In this document: one piece after another, positions 18,433 to 27,652 of the stretch
Layout: every line of letters starts with the position of its first letter
Position numbering within the stretch: the stretch's first letter is position 1
DNA from: an uncultured Prevotellaceae bacterium
GTDB lineage: Bacteria; Bacteroidota; Bacteroidia; Bacteroidales; Bacteroidaceae
Length of the DNA stretch: 64,000 bases
Reading direction: 5' to 3'
NCBI GenBank assembly: GCA_902779455.1
Contig: CACZBS010000006.1
Coordinates: 62,001-126,000, forward strand
Position numbers and translations under genes: made by a program
The notes under the pieces: generated by a model
The model's database searches: none
What the model saw: the letters and a program-made list of their open reading frames with translations, nothing else
Told to the model about the DNA's origin: nothing

Positions 18433-20202
18433 ATGATTACCAAAGCATATATATATAATAAGGTGAAGGCCCTCGGAGCCTTGCTGACGATGCCTTTGCT
18501 CTTCGCGTCGTGCGTCGACACCATCATCCTGCCTGACAACCTGACCGTCGACGAGGACTTCTGGAAGTCGAAGGACGACGTCAGCCAGATGGTCAACGGT
18601 GCCTACCGCTCGATGCTCACCGAGAATGTCATGTCGCGACTCATCGTATGGGGCGGCCTTCGTGGCGACGAGTTCGTGCCCGTCGAGGCCGTCACCGGTG
18701 CACTGGTCGAGGACCTGGTCGAAATCAATCTTGCCAACACCCAGGAGGACAACCAGTTTGCCGAGTGGGGTGGCATCTATTCGGTCATCAACAACTGCAA
18801 CATCGTGCTCGACCGCGCCGAGGCCGTCATGGCCGAAGACCCGTCGTACACCCAGGGCGACTACCTGGCCGACCGCTCACAGATGCTCGCCCTGCGGGCC
18901 CTGTGCTACTTCTATCTGGTGCGCAACTTCCGCGACGTGCCCTACATCTCCAGTTCGTATATGAACAGCAGCAAGGAGCGCTACGTGCCTCAGACGAATC
19001 CTGACTCGGTGCTCACGTGTTGCATCAACGACCTGCAGGAGGCTGAGCGCAATGCCCTCTCCGCCACGACGTTCAACGACTGGAAGCGCGTCGGCTATTT
19101 CACCCGCGACGCCATACAGACCCTGCTGGCTGACATCTATCTCTGGCGCGGCAGCGTGGAGCACAACGCCGCTGACTATCAGGCCTGCATCGACTATTGC
19201 GACCGCGTCATCGCCTCCAAGCGCGCCCAGCACAGGCCGGGTCGCGACGAGGTCGTTGCCAAGGACTATCCCTTAGAAGACGGCGAACGCATGTTCATCG
19301 AGCTCTTTGTCAGTCAGAATGCCGAGGAGAGCATCTTCGAGCTTCAGATGGACGGTTCGTCCAACGGTGCCAGCGCTCTCTGCAAATATTTCAATGCCCT
19401 GAGTACTTCTGACAGCCGCCACTACCTCTACGCACCCACCATCTTCACTTATGGCGGCGACGTCTTCACCTCGTCGAGCTCTGTCGACTGGCGCGGTGCT
19501 GAGAGCACCTATTACGGCAATACAAGCGTCAGCGTCGGCGAGAGCACGGTGCTCGAGATTCGAAAGTTCGTGTCGAACGACTACATGCCCCTGACCAGCA
19601 TCACGACTGCACCGGCAGCCAAGGCACGAGCCTTCAGCGCTAACTATGCACAGAACTATCCCGTCTACCGCCTGTCCGACGTCATGCTCATGAAGGCTGA
19701 GGCCCTCGTGGCCATCGCCTCTGCCGACGACACCGACACGGAGAGCCTGCAGAAGGCCTTCCATCTGGTCAACGCCGTCAACAAGCGCGCCAAGACGGCC
19801 GACGCCATCTCTGCCGGCGACACCCTGAAGGCTACGACCTTTGCCTCCAGTGCCACCACGATGGAGAACCTGATCCTTGCTGAGCGCCTGCGCGAGTTCG
19901 CCTTCGAGGGCAAGCGCTGGTACGACCTGCTGCGCTTTAACTACCGCCACGTCGAGGGCGTCGACTACAAGTCGACTCTCTACGAGCAGAGCGAGAAGAA
20001 CGGCTGGGCACCTGTCGCCAACTACGGCCCCATGCTCAACCTGATGAAGCGCAAACTCTCGACCAAGGGCGATGCCGTCGCTGCCAAGATAGGCGACGAG
20101 ACCAAGCTCTACATGCCTATCCCACTGAGAGACCTGAACATCACCCCCGTTCTGCACCAGAACCCGGGCTACAACTCAACCGAGACCATCAGCAAGAACT
20201 GA
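18433..20202 (+). CDS. SusD/RagB-type surface glycan-binding lipoprotein 1
   Basis: A 589-residue lipoprotein that caps the SusC barrel and binds glycan. The signal peptide ends in the lipobox LLFASC. The SusD-like N-terminal helices are clear (DDVSQMVNGAYRSM, VINNCNIVLDRAEAVM, QMLALRALCYFYLVRNFRDVP). The C-terminal RagB/SusD region carries LAERLREFAFEGKRWYDLLRF, a strong family signature. I place the start at 18433 because the ten codons before it are made of intergenic microrepeat. Its position directly after SusC is the normal arrangement. Confidence 0.95.
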   Translation: MITKAYIYNKVKALGALLTMPLLFASCVDTIILPDNLTVDEDFWKSKDDVSQMVNGAYRSMLTENVMSRLIVWGGLRGDEFVPVEAVTGALVEDLVEINLANTQEDNQFAEWGGIYSVINNCNIVLDRAEAVMAEDPSYTQGDYLADRSQMLALRALCYFYLVRNFRDVPYISSSYMNSSKERYVPQTNPDSVLTCCINDLQEAERNALSATTFNDWKRVGYFTRDAIQTLLADIYLWRGSVEHNAADYQACIDYCDRVIASKRAQHRPGRDEVVAKDYPLEDGERMFIELFVSQNAEESIFELQMDGSSNGASALCKYFNALSTSDSRHYLYAPTIFTYGGDVFTSSSSVDWRGAESTYYGNTSVSVGESTVLEIRKFVSNDYMPLTSITTAPAAKARAFSANYAQNYPVYRLSDVMLMKAEALVAIASADDTDTESLQKAFHLVNAVNKRAKTADAISAGDTLKATTFASSATTMENLILAERLREFAFEGKRWYDLLRFNYRHVEGVDYKSTLYEQSEKNGWAPVANYGPMLNLMKRKLSTKGDAVAAKIGDETKLYMPIPLRDLNITPVLHQNPGYNSTETISKN

Positions 20203-20256
20203 CAAGCTGAAGACATCAGGTCATCAATCGAAAATCGCTAAATCGAATATATAGTT

Positions 20257-22377
20257 ATGAAAACAGTAAAAATAACTTGGCGTTCGCTCCTGCTCGGAGC
20301 ATCGGCCGCCTTGATGATGACAGCCTGCAACCCTGAGCCGGACGAGAGCGATCTCTACACCTTCACCGGCGAGACCATCGAGTCGTTCATCGCCCAGGAC
20401 AGCCTGCTCACCGACTTCAACTACATCCTCGGACGCGTCGGCTATGACCGCATGATGGCGTCCTACGGTGCCTACACCATGTTCGCACCCGTCAACGATG
20501 CCGTGAAGGCTTATTGCGACAGCCTCTACAACGACCCCGAAGCCCTCATCCCCCACAACGGCATGACCGGCCCCGGCGTCGAGGGACTCACCGACAGCCT
20601 CTGCCTCAACATTGCGCGCTACCACATCTCCACGCAGTATATGAACGTGGTCTCGATGACCGGCACGGGCAATGTCAGCACCATGCTCGGATTCAACTTC
20701 ACGCACAGCGTCGACTCTGTCGGCAACATCGTCCTGGCCGACGTGGTCAAGATCATCGACTCCGACCATGAGGTGACCAACGGACTGGTGCACATCATCG
20801 ACCGCGTCATTCCCCGCTACACACGCTTCATCGGCGACATCCTCAAGCGCAACACCGACCGCTACAGCATCTTTGCCGAAGCCTTCGAGCGCACCGGATG
20901 GGCTGACTCCGTGCTGAAGTATCAGATGGAGGGCACCTATAAGTTTGAGCAGCTGCCCCGTCAGAGCTATTCGGCCGTCCTCTCATACGATGAGGTCTAC
21001 AAGGTGGGCTTCACCCTCTTTGCCGAGACCGACGAGGTGATGCGTGCCAACGGCATCAACAGCTTCGACGACCTCGTGGAGTATGCCAACAATGTCTATG
21101 GCAACGCCACGGAATGGTATGACTACATGGCCGACAACGGCCTGACCGTCAACACCGGCACCACCGACGAGGACTTCCGTCAGCCCTTCAACGCCCTCAA
21201 CATGTTTGTGGCCTACCACCTGCTGCCCATGCCTATGGACAACAACCAGCTGGTCTTCGAGAAGGGTAGCAGCACCTACTGGAACTATGCTCCCGACGCC
21301 GACCCGCAGGACTACTACGAGACGCTGCTGCCCCACACGCTGATGAAGGTCTGGAACCCCGTGGACGACGGTAACGGACGTAACGTCTACATCAACCGCT
21401 ACCGCACCTTCCACACCCTGACCAACGAGGTGGGTACGCAGGGCACCAACCACACCCTCGTCAAGCGCGGACTGAAGGTCGACAAGACCCGTGGCGCCAC
21501 CCTGCAGGCCTTCAACGGCTATATCCACAGCATCGACGGCATGATGGTCTACGACCGCGACGTGCCCCGCATGGTGCTCCATGAGCGCATGCGCTTCAAC
21601 TGCACCTCGCTCTTCCCCGAGCTCATCACCAACGGCTACCGCTACTGGACCTCCGGCGACGGTCATATCTCCTCGAACTACGACAACTCACGTCGTGGCA
21701 TCGGCTATGGCGCCATCAAGAACATCGTCCAGTATAACAAGTCCATCAACTTCGTCTATGCCCTCCACGGTGCCATGCGCTGCTTCCAGTCTGACCAGCT
21801 GCAGTATTGGGGCAACTTCGACTTCGCCTTCAAGCTGCCGCCCGTGCCCAAAGGCACCTACGAGATTCGCATCTGCTATCCGCCTGTCACCTACGGCGCC
21901 TTCATGCAGTATTACATCGGCAAGTCGAGCGACATCACTTCGATGCAGGCACTCGGCATCCCCTACGACATCCAGATTGATGCCACCGACCCCCGCATCG
22001 GTTGGACACCCGCCTACGAGGAGGACGACTACGGCATCGCTACTGATGCAGCCATGCACAACCGCGGCTTCATGCGTGCTCCCTACAGCTTCTGCGGTCA
22101 TGCCGAGGCCGGATGGGCCAAGGCTACCTATAACGAGGCCGACGGAACCTGGACGACGCCTAAGAATGGCCTGAACTGCCGCGAAGAGGGTGGTTATGGA
22201 ACGATGATCATCCGTGCCGTCCTCGGCCGCGTGGAGCTCAACCAGAAGGGCGGCGACCACTGGATGCGCGTCAAGAAGGTGGTTGAGGACAACACCCTTC
22301 TCTCTGGTATCGACTTCATCGAGCTGGTGCCCATCGACGTGGTGGACAATCAGCAGTACACTGAGGACTGGTACTAA
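20257..22377 (+). CDS. Fasciclin (FAS1)-domain lipoprotein 2
   Basis: A 706-residue lipoprotein (lipobox LMMTAC). The first FAS1 module spans about residues 30-190 (FNYILGRVGYDRMMASYGAYTMFAPVNDAVKAY, then a VLADVVKIIDSDHEVTNGLVHIIDRVI-type end). A second lies at about 195-430. The C-terminal 250 residues form a beta-rich domain with aromatic and charged residues, possibly ligand-binding. I see no enzyme motif. It is co-oriented with SusD 1, with a 54-bp gap containing an ATCGAAAATCG microrepeat. A surface-exposed accessory role in glycan capture is inferred from position. Confidence 0.84.
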   Translation: MKTVKITWRSLLLGASAALMMTACNPEPDESDLYTFTGETIESFIAQDSLLTDFNYILGRVGYDRMMASYGAYTMFAPVNDAVKAYCDSLYNDPEALIPHNGMTGPGVEGLTDSLCLNIARYHISTQYMNVVSMTGTGNVSTMLGFNFTHSVDSVGNIVLADVVKIIDSDHEVTNGLVHIIDRVIPRYTRFIGDILKRNTDRYSIFAEAFERTGWADSVLKYQMEGTYKFEQLPRQSYSAVLSYDEVYKVGFTLFAETDEVMRANGINSFDDLVEYANNVYGNATEWYDYMADNGLTVNTGTTDEDFRQPFNALNMFVAYHLLPMPMDNNQLVFEKGSSTYWNYAPDADPQDYYETLLPHTLMKVWNPVDDGNGRNVYINRYRTFHTLTNEVGTQGTNHTLVKRGLKVDKTRGATLQAFNGYIHSIDGMMVYDRDVPRMVLHERMRFNCTSLFPELITNGYRYWTSGDGHISSNYDNSRRGIGYGAIKNIVQYNKSINFVYALHGAMRCFQSDQLQYWGNFDFAFKLPPVPKGTYEIRICYPPVTYGAFMQYYIGKSSDITSMQALGIPYDIQIDATDPRIGWTPAYEEDDYGIATDAAMHNRGFMRAPYSFCGHAEAGWAKATYNEADGTWTTPKNGLNCREEGGYGTMIIRAVLGRVELNQKGGDHWMRVKKVVEDNTLLSGIDFIELVPIDVVDNQQYTEDWY

Positions 22378-22414
22378 GCAATTGAAGACAGAACATTGAA
22401 AAATGATTATTGAT

Positions 22415-24241
22415 ATGAAAATCAACAAGTATACAGGAATTATCATGATGGCGGCCGCACTGCTTACGTCATGCTCCGATTTCGACGACTACAACAAGGC
22501 CGAGATTGACGCTCAGACGGCAACGGCCAGCCAGACGATTTGGGAGAACATCAGCCAGAACGACAGACTGAAGGACTTTGCGGCCCTGGTGAAAGCTGCC
22601 GGGTTCGATCAGGCACTCAACACCACCCACTGCTACACCGTCTGGGCACCCCTCGACGGCACCTACGACGCTGCCCGCCTGCGCACCCTCGGCAATGAGG
22701 CCCTGCTCAAGCAGTTCGTGAAGAACCACATCGCCGAGTACACCCACGGCGCCTCCGGCAGCATCGACGAGCGCGTGCTGATGCTCAACGCCAAGAGCTA
22801 CGACTTCAAGGGCAACGGCACCTACGAGTTCGACGGCGTCAAGGTGCAGGAGGCTGATCCCAGCAGCAACGGCGTGATCTACCTCATCGAGGGTCAGGCC
22901 TCCTATCTGCCCAATATCTATGAGTACATCACTGACTCGCTCCTCTCGGGCGATGCCGGCATCGACTCGCTGCGCCGCTACGTCATGAAGGCCGAGCAGT
23001 CTTATCTCGACGAGGAGCGCTCGCACAAGGGCCCCATCGTCGACGGTATGCAGACCTATATCGACTCGGTCGTCGTGACCTACAACCCCATCTGGGACCA
23101 GCTCAACACCTACATGACGCTTGAGGACAGCTCCTACACCTTCCTCATGCCGACCAACAAGGCATGGAACGGGGCCTACGACCGCATCAAGTCGCACTTC
23201 AACTACGGCAAGACGCTGACCGTGCAGAACTTCAACGGTACGACGGCCACCACCGTGACCGCTCCCGCCATTGACCCGGCCTACTGGCAGGACTCGCTCA
23301 CCAGCAGCTATCTCCTGCGCTATCTGTCGTACAGCAATAACGACGGTTACAACCTCTGGCTCGATGGCCGCACGTCGCCTTATGGCACCGACACCCTGCG
23401 CACCACTCTGAACACCAAGCTCTCCAACCCGCAGGATATGCTCGCCCAGACCGTCGCCACCGTGCCTATGAGCAACGGCATTGCTCGCATCGTCGACAGC
23501 CTGGCCTTCTATTCGTGGGAGACCTTCTGTCGCCCGATGTTCGTCTCGACCAACAGCATCAACAACCGTGCCCGCGAATATCAAGGCACCGTCCAGACCG
23601 TGCGTGTGGACTATCCTGACCCCTCCAAGGTCGACCTGAACAACGTGCTGCCCAACCAGCGCGTGAACACGACCTACAGCTACACATGGATGGAGCCCTC
23701 CGGTCCGTCGGCAAAGCCTGAGCTGAACATCTATCTGCACAATGTGCAGAGCACCACCTACGACATCTACTGCATCTTCGTCCCCGAGACCGTCGACCTC
23801 CTCAAGCGCAATGTTGAGGTGCGCCCCAACCGCGTCATCTTCACCCTCAACTATTGCGACGAGAACGGCAAGCTGCAGAACAAGGAGTTCCTCAACCAGA
23901 CGCCTGAGAACGAGCAGGACGTGCTCGACCGCATCGCTCAGTGGAAGGAGCAGAACCCCGGTGTCTCTGCCGCTGCTCCCGATGCCAAGACGAAGGCCGC
24001 CTTCACCAACGACGTGACGAAGGTCGACACCGTCTACGTAGGCGAGTTCACCTTCCCCGTCAGCTATTATGGCTTGGACAAAGAGAACACCAACTATTGC
24101 CCCAACCTCAAGATCTCGTCGCCGTTCAACGTGTTCAACAAGGCGCTCATGGGCATCTATGCCCGCGAGTTCCGCATCGGTGGCATCCTTCTCATCCCGA
24201 AGGAGTATGGGGAATATGTGCAATCATCTAACAACGAATGA
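22415..24241 (+). CDS. Fasciclin (FAS1)-domain lipoprotein 3
   Basis: A 608-residue lipoprotein (lipobox LLTSC). FAS1-type segments are seen at about residues 30-190 (RLKDFAALVKAAGFDQAL, CYTVWAPLDGTYDAA, LLKQFVKNHIAEY) and about 200-390 (YTFLMPTNKAWNGAYDRI). The remainder is beta-rich with a DUF-like C-terminal part (YTWMEPSGPSAKPELNIYLHNV). The start is put at 22415 (MKINKYTG), giving a clean signal peptide; an ATG 12 bp earlier is possible. Its stop overlaps the ATG of the next SusC (ATGA), so translation of the two is probably coupled. Confidence 0.82.
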   Translation: MKINKYTGIIMMAAALLTSCSDFDDYNKAEIDAQTATASQTIWENISQNDRLKDFAALVKAAGFDQALNTTHCYTVWAPLDGTYDAARLRTLGNEALLKQFVKNHIAEYTHGASGSIDERVLMLNAKSYDFKGNGTYEFDGVKVQEADPSSNGVIYLIEGQASYLPNIYEYITDSLLSGDAGIDSLRRYVMKAEQSYLDEERSHKGPIVDGMQTYIDSVVVTYNPIWDQLNTYMTLEDSSYTFLMPTNKAWNGAYDRIKSHFNYGKTLTVQNFNGTTATTVTAPAIDPAYWQDSLTSSYLLRYLSYSNNDGYNLWLDGRTSPYGTDTLRTTLNTKLSNPQDMLAQTVATVPMSNGIARIVDSLAFYSWETFCRPMFVSTNSINNRAREYQGTVQTVRVDYPDPSKVDLNNVLPNQRVNTTYSYTWMEPSGPSAKPELNIYLHNVQSTTYDIYCIFVPETVDLLKRNVEVRPNRVIFTLNYCDENGKLQNKEFLNQTPENEQDVLDRIAQWKEQNPGVSAAAPDAKTKAAFTNDVTKVDTVYVGEFTFPVSYYGLDKENTNYCPNLKISSPFNVFNKALMGIYAREFRIGGILLIPKEYGEYVQSSNNE

Positions 24242-27200
24242 TCATGAAGCGCAATAGATTCAATTTCATTGAGCAGGGCGGCCTCAGGCTTGCCGTCTGC
24301 ACCTTAATGGTAGGACTGTCATTAGGCGTCGGCTATGCACAGTCAGAAGACGAAGCCGACGACGAGGAGTCCACGGAAGTCGCCATCAAGCAGCCGTCGC
24401 GCAGCGAGATGAAGCAGGTCAACTATCCCACGGTGACCGTCAAGGGCATCGTCCGCGACCAGGCCACGGGCAAGTCTCTGCCTGGTATCCAGCTGCGTGC
24501 CCTCAACAGCGTGCGGCATACGGCTATGACCGACGAGAACGGATGCTTCGAGATTGCCATCCCCGAGTTCACCACCGCCCTCTATGTGCATGCCCCCGAG
24601 TTTCTCTCGCAGCAGGTGCCCGTCGTGGCCGGCGACGCCTCGCAGTATCTGCAGATCAGCATGCTCTCCGACAAGTTCCAGCCCATGTATGGCGAGGGTA
24701 CCGACTACACGGCCCGCCGAACGGCTGAGATCAACCGCTTCGGCGTCACCGTCGATGCTGAGATTGCCAACAAGATGAGCGGCGACGTCAGGTCCATCAT
24801 GCGCTCGGGAGCCGTCGACGGCGGAGCCACCATGTTTATCCGCGGACTCAATAGCATCACCTCTGATGCCCAGCCCCTCATCGTCATCGACGGTGTGGAG
24901 TACGACATGCAGCGCAACCGCTCGTCGCTCCACGACGGACAGTTCAACAACATTCTGGCCAACATCGCCCCCGACGACATCGAGAAGGTCACCGTCCTGC
25001 GCAATGCCACAGCCCTCTATGGCGCTCGCGGCGCCAACGGCGTGGTCCTCATCGACACCAAGCGCGGCCACTCCATGGCCACCCGTATCGATGCCAATAT
25101 CTCGGCCGGCGTGCAGCTTATGCCGAAGCTCCCCACGATGATGGATGCCTCGCAGTATCGCACCTATGCCTCCGAGCTGCTCGGCACCGTGGCCGATATT
25201 GATGAGTACGACGGCTTCTACTTCCTCAATGACGATCCCACGAACTACTATTACAACACCTATCATAACAACACCGACTGGACGGACAAGGTCTATCGCA
25301 CGGCCCTGACGCAGAACTACAGCATCAACGTGCAGGGAGGCGACGATATAGGTATGTATAACCTTTCCGTGGGCTATGTCAACTCAAAGAACACGGTGAA
25401 GAACAGCGGCTTCGACCGCATCAACGTGCGCTTCAACACCGACATCAGCATCCTATGGAACCTGACCACTAAGTTCGACATCGCCATCGCACGTACCAAT
25501 AATAATGTCTACGACGACGGCATGCCCGCCAGCTTCACCGCCAGCACCATCACGTCGCCCTCTGCGCTGGCCCTGCTCAAGTCGCCGCTGGTGGCGCCCT
25601 ATCAGTACAATGCCATCGTGGGCGGCTTCACCAGCCTGCTCAGCGAATACGACAACGTGCTCTACAGCTCGTCGTACTATCCCTATGGCACGAATGCACT
25701 GGGCACCAAGGTCGATGCCGACCGCGCCCTCTACTACACCAGCCAGTCGCTGGCCAACCCCGTTGCCATCCTGGAGAACGGCGAAGGCGACAACAAGAAC
25801 AAGGCCGAGAACACCTACTTCACCGTGCGTGTCGCTCCGACGTATGAGATCACCCGCGACCTGAAGCTCCATGCCGACTTCAGCTATCTGCTCAACCGCA
25901 ATGCCCAGCGCTACTATCGTCCCTACAAGGGCGTCCCCCTCTTCGAGGTCGACGAGATTGGCTCTGTGTCAGCCATGGTGTCCTCGATGTTCGCCAAGGA
26001 GCAGAACTTCATGGGCCGTCTGCAGCTCGACTGGTCGCATCAGTTCGGACGCCACACTGTCGACGCCTTCGTCGGTGGACGCTATAACTACTTCTCGTTC
26101 GACAACAGCGACCTCAGCTCTACCTATCAGGGTGTGGCCGACGACAAGAACCCCCACCTGGCCACCAGCGCCATCCCCGGCATCGAGGGCGTCAGCGACA
26201 AGTGGAAGAACATCCAGTGGTATGGCAACGTCAACTATAACTACGTCAACCGCTATTATGCCACGCTCTCGCTCATGGCCGAGGCTAACAGCCGTTTCGG
26301 CGAGAATGCCGGCGGACTGGGACTCTTCGGCGTGCAGTGGGCGCTCTTCCCCAGCCTGCAGCTCGGATGGGTGATGACCAATGAGGACTGGTTCCCCAAG
26401 ACCATCGGCATCGACTATCTGCGTCTGAACGCCGGCTTCGACATCAGCGGCAACGACAATATCTCGAACTATGCCGCCCGCACCAGCTTCAACGCCGTGA
26501 AGTTCTACAACCAGGCCATGGGTATGCAGCTGACCAACATCGGTAACGACAAGATTCAGTGGGAGTCGACCAACAAGCTCAACCTCGGTCTGCAGGCCTA
26601 TCTGCTGAACAACCGCGTGGGTCTCTCGTTCGACTATTTCCTCCACAAGACCCGCAACCTGCTCACCCAGCGCACCTTCGAGAACCCCATCGGCGGTATC
26701 AACTTCTATTGGAGCAACGGCGGCGAGCTGCGCAATGAGGGCTTCGAGGCCGTCATCACTGCTAAGCCCGTCGTCACCAAGGACTGGAACGTAGAGATCG
26801 GCGCCAGCGTAGGCCACTATAAGAACAAGGTGACCAAGCTGCCCGGCGGCTTCACCAACGTGCGCTCGCTCTATGGCGACCAGAACATCCTCACCCAGGT
26901 GGGGCTCCCCGTGGCTGTCTTCTATGGCTACAAGACCGACGGCGTCTTCGCCAACGATGCCGAAGCCATGAAGGCCGGACTCGGTGGCAACCAGTACCTC
27001 TATCAGGTCGACCAGGCCGGCAACCCGCAGTATTTCAAGGCCGGCGACATGAAGTTCGTCGACCTCAACGGCGACGGCGTGATCAATGCCTCCGACAAGA
27101 CCGTCATCGGCGATCCCAATCCCGACATCTACGGCAACATCTTTGCGAACGTTGCGTGGAAGAACCTCACCCTCAACATCGGCTTCAACTACTCGCTCGG

Positions 27201-27615
27201 CAACGACGTCTACAACTATCAGCGCTCGGTGCTCAACAGCGGCGCCACGTTCTACAACCAGCAGGTGGCCGAGACCGGTCGCTGGCGCTATGAGAACCAT
27301 GTGGCCGAGCTGCCGCGTGCCGTCTTCGGCGACCCCATGGGCAACAACCGCTTCAGCGACCGCTGGATCGAGGACGGCTCCTATCTCCGCCTGAAGACCG
27401 TGCAGCTCAGTTATCAGCTGCCCATCCCCGGCTCGTGGACATGGCTGCAGGGACTCACCGTCTGGGCTGAGGCACAGAACCTGCTCACCTTCACCCACTA
27501 TCTGGGCAGCGATCCCGAATTCTCCATCGGCAGCAGCGTCTTCGCTCAGGGCATCGACTGCGGCAATGTGGCCCAGGGCCGTGCCTTCATCGGCGGTCTG
27601 AAGATCAACCTGTAA
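24238..27615 (+). CDS. SusC/RagA-type TonB-dependent outer-membrane transporter 2
   Basis: An 1125-residue outer-membrane receptor. After a signal peptide there is an acidic linker (SEDEADDEEST, about residues 36-46). A carboxypeptidase-regulatory-like domain follows (VTVKGIVRDQATGKSLPGI, about 62-145), then a plug (FIRGLNSITSDAQPLIVIDGV, KVTVLRNATALYGARGANGVVLIDT) and a barrel that includes FVDLNGDGVINASDKTVIG, a common SusC element. It diverges clearly from transporter 1. It overlaps the fasciclin gene by 4 bp and precedes a cognate SusD. The start is 24238 or 24244. Confidence 0.96.
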   Translation: MIMKRNRFNFIEQGGLRLAVCTLMVGLSLGVGYAQSEDEADDEESTEVAIKQPSRSEMKQVNYPTVTVKGIVRDQATGKSLPGIQLRALNSVRHTAMTDENGCFEIAIPEFTTALYVHAPEFLSQQVPVVAGDASQYLQISMLSDKFQPMYGEGTDYTARRTAEINRFGVTVDAEIANKMSGDVRSIMRSGAVDGGATMFIRGLNSITSDAQPLIVIDGVEYDMQRNRSSLHDGQFNNILANIAPDDIEKVTVLRNATALYGARGANGVVLIDTKRGHSMATRIDANISAGVQLMPKLPTMMDASQYRTYASELLGTVADIDEYDGFYFLNDDPTNYYYNTYHNNTDWTDKVYRTALTQNYSINVQGGDDIGMYNLSVGYVNSKNTVKNSGFDRINVRFNTDISILWNLTTKFDIAIARTNNNVYDDGMPASFTASTITSPSALALLKSPLVAPYQYNAIVGGFTSLLSEYDNVLYSSSYYPYGTNALGTKVDADRALYYTSQSLANPVAILENGEGDNKNKAENTYFTVRVAPTYEITRDLKLHADFSYLLNRNAQRYYRPYKGVPLFEVDEIGSVSAMVSSMFAKEQNFMGRLQLDWSHQFGRHTVDAFVGGRYNYFSFDNSDLSSTYQGVADDKNPHLATSAIPGIEGVSDKWKNIQWYGNVNYNYVNRYYATLSLMAEANSRFGENAGGLGLFGVQWALFPSLQLGWVMTNEDWFPKTIGIDYLRLNAGFDISGNDNISNYAARTSFNAVKFYNQAMGMQLTNIGNDKIQWESTNKLNLGLQAYLLNNRVGLSFDYFLHKTRNLLTQRTFENPIGGINFYWSNGGELRNEGFEAVITAKPVVTKDWNVEIGASVGHYKNKVTKLPGGFTNVRSLYGDQNILTQVGLPVAVFYGYKTDGVFANDAEAMKAGLGGNQYLYQVDQAGNPQYFKAGDMKFVDLNGDGVINASDKTVIGDPNPDIYGNIFANVAWKNLTLNIGFNYSLGNDVYNYQRSVLNSGATFYNQQVAETGRWRYENHVAELPRAVFGDPMGNNRFSDRWIEDGSYLRLKTVQLSYQLPIPGSWTWLQGLTVWAEAQNLLTFTHYLGSDPEFSIGSSVFAQGIDCGNVAQGRAFIGGLKINL

Positions 27616-27652
27616 ATTGTAATTGAAAATTGAAAATTGATAATTGAAGATT
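27616..27652. repeat. ATTGAAA microrepeat before SusD 2
   Basis: Four or five degenerate 10-bp units (AATTGAAAAT, ATTGATAAT, ATTGAAGAT) separate the SusC stop from the SusD start. Confidence 0.75.
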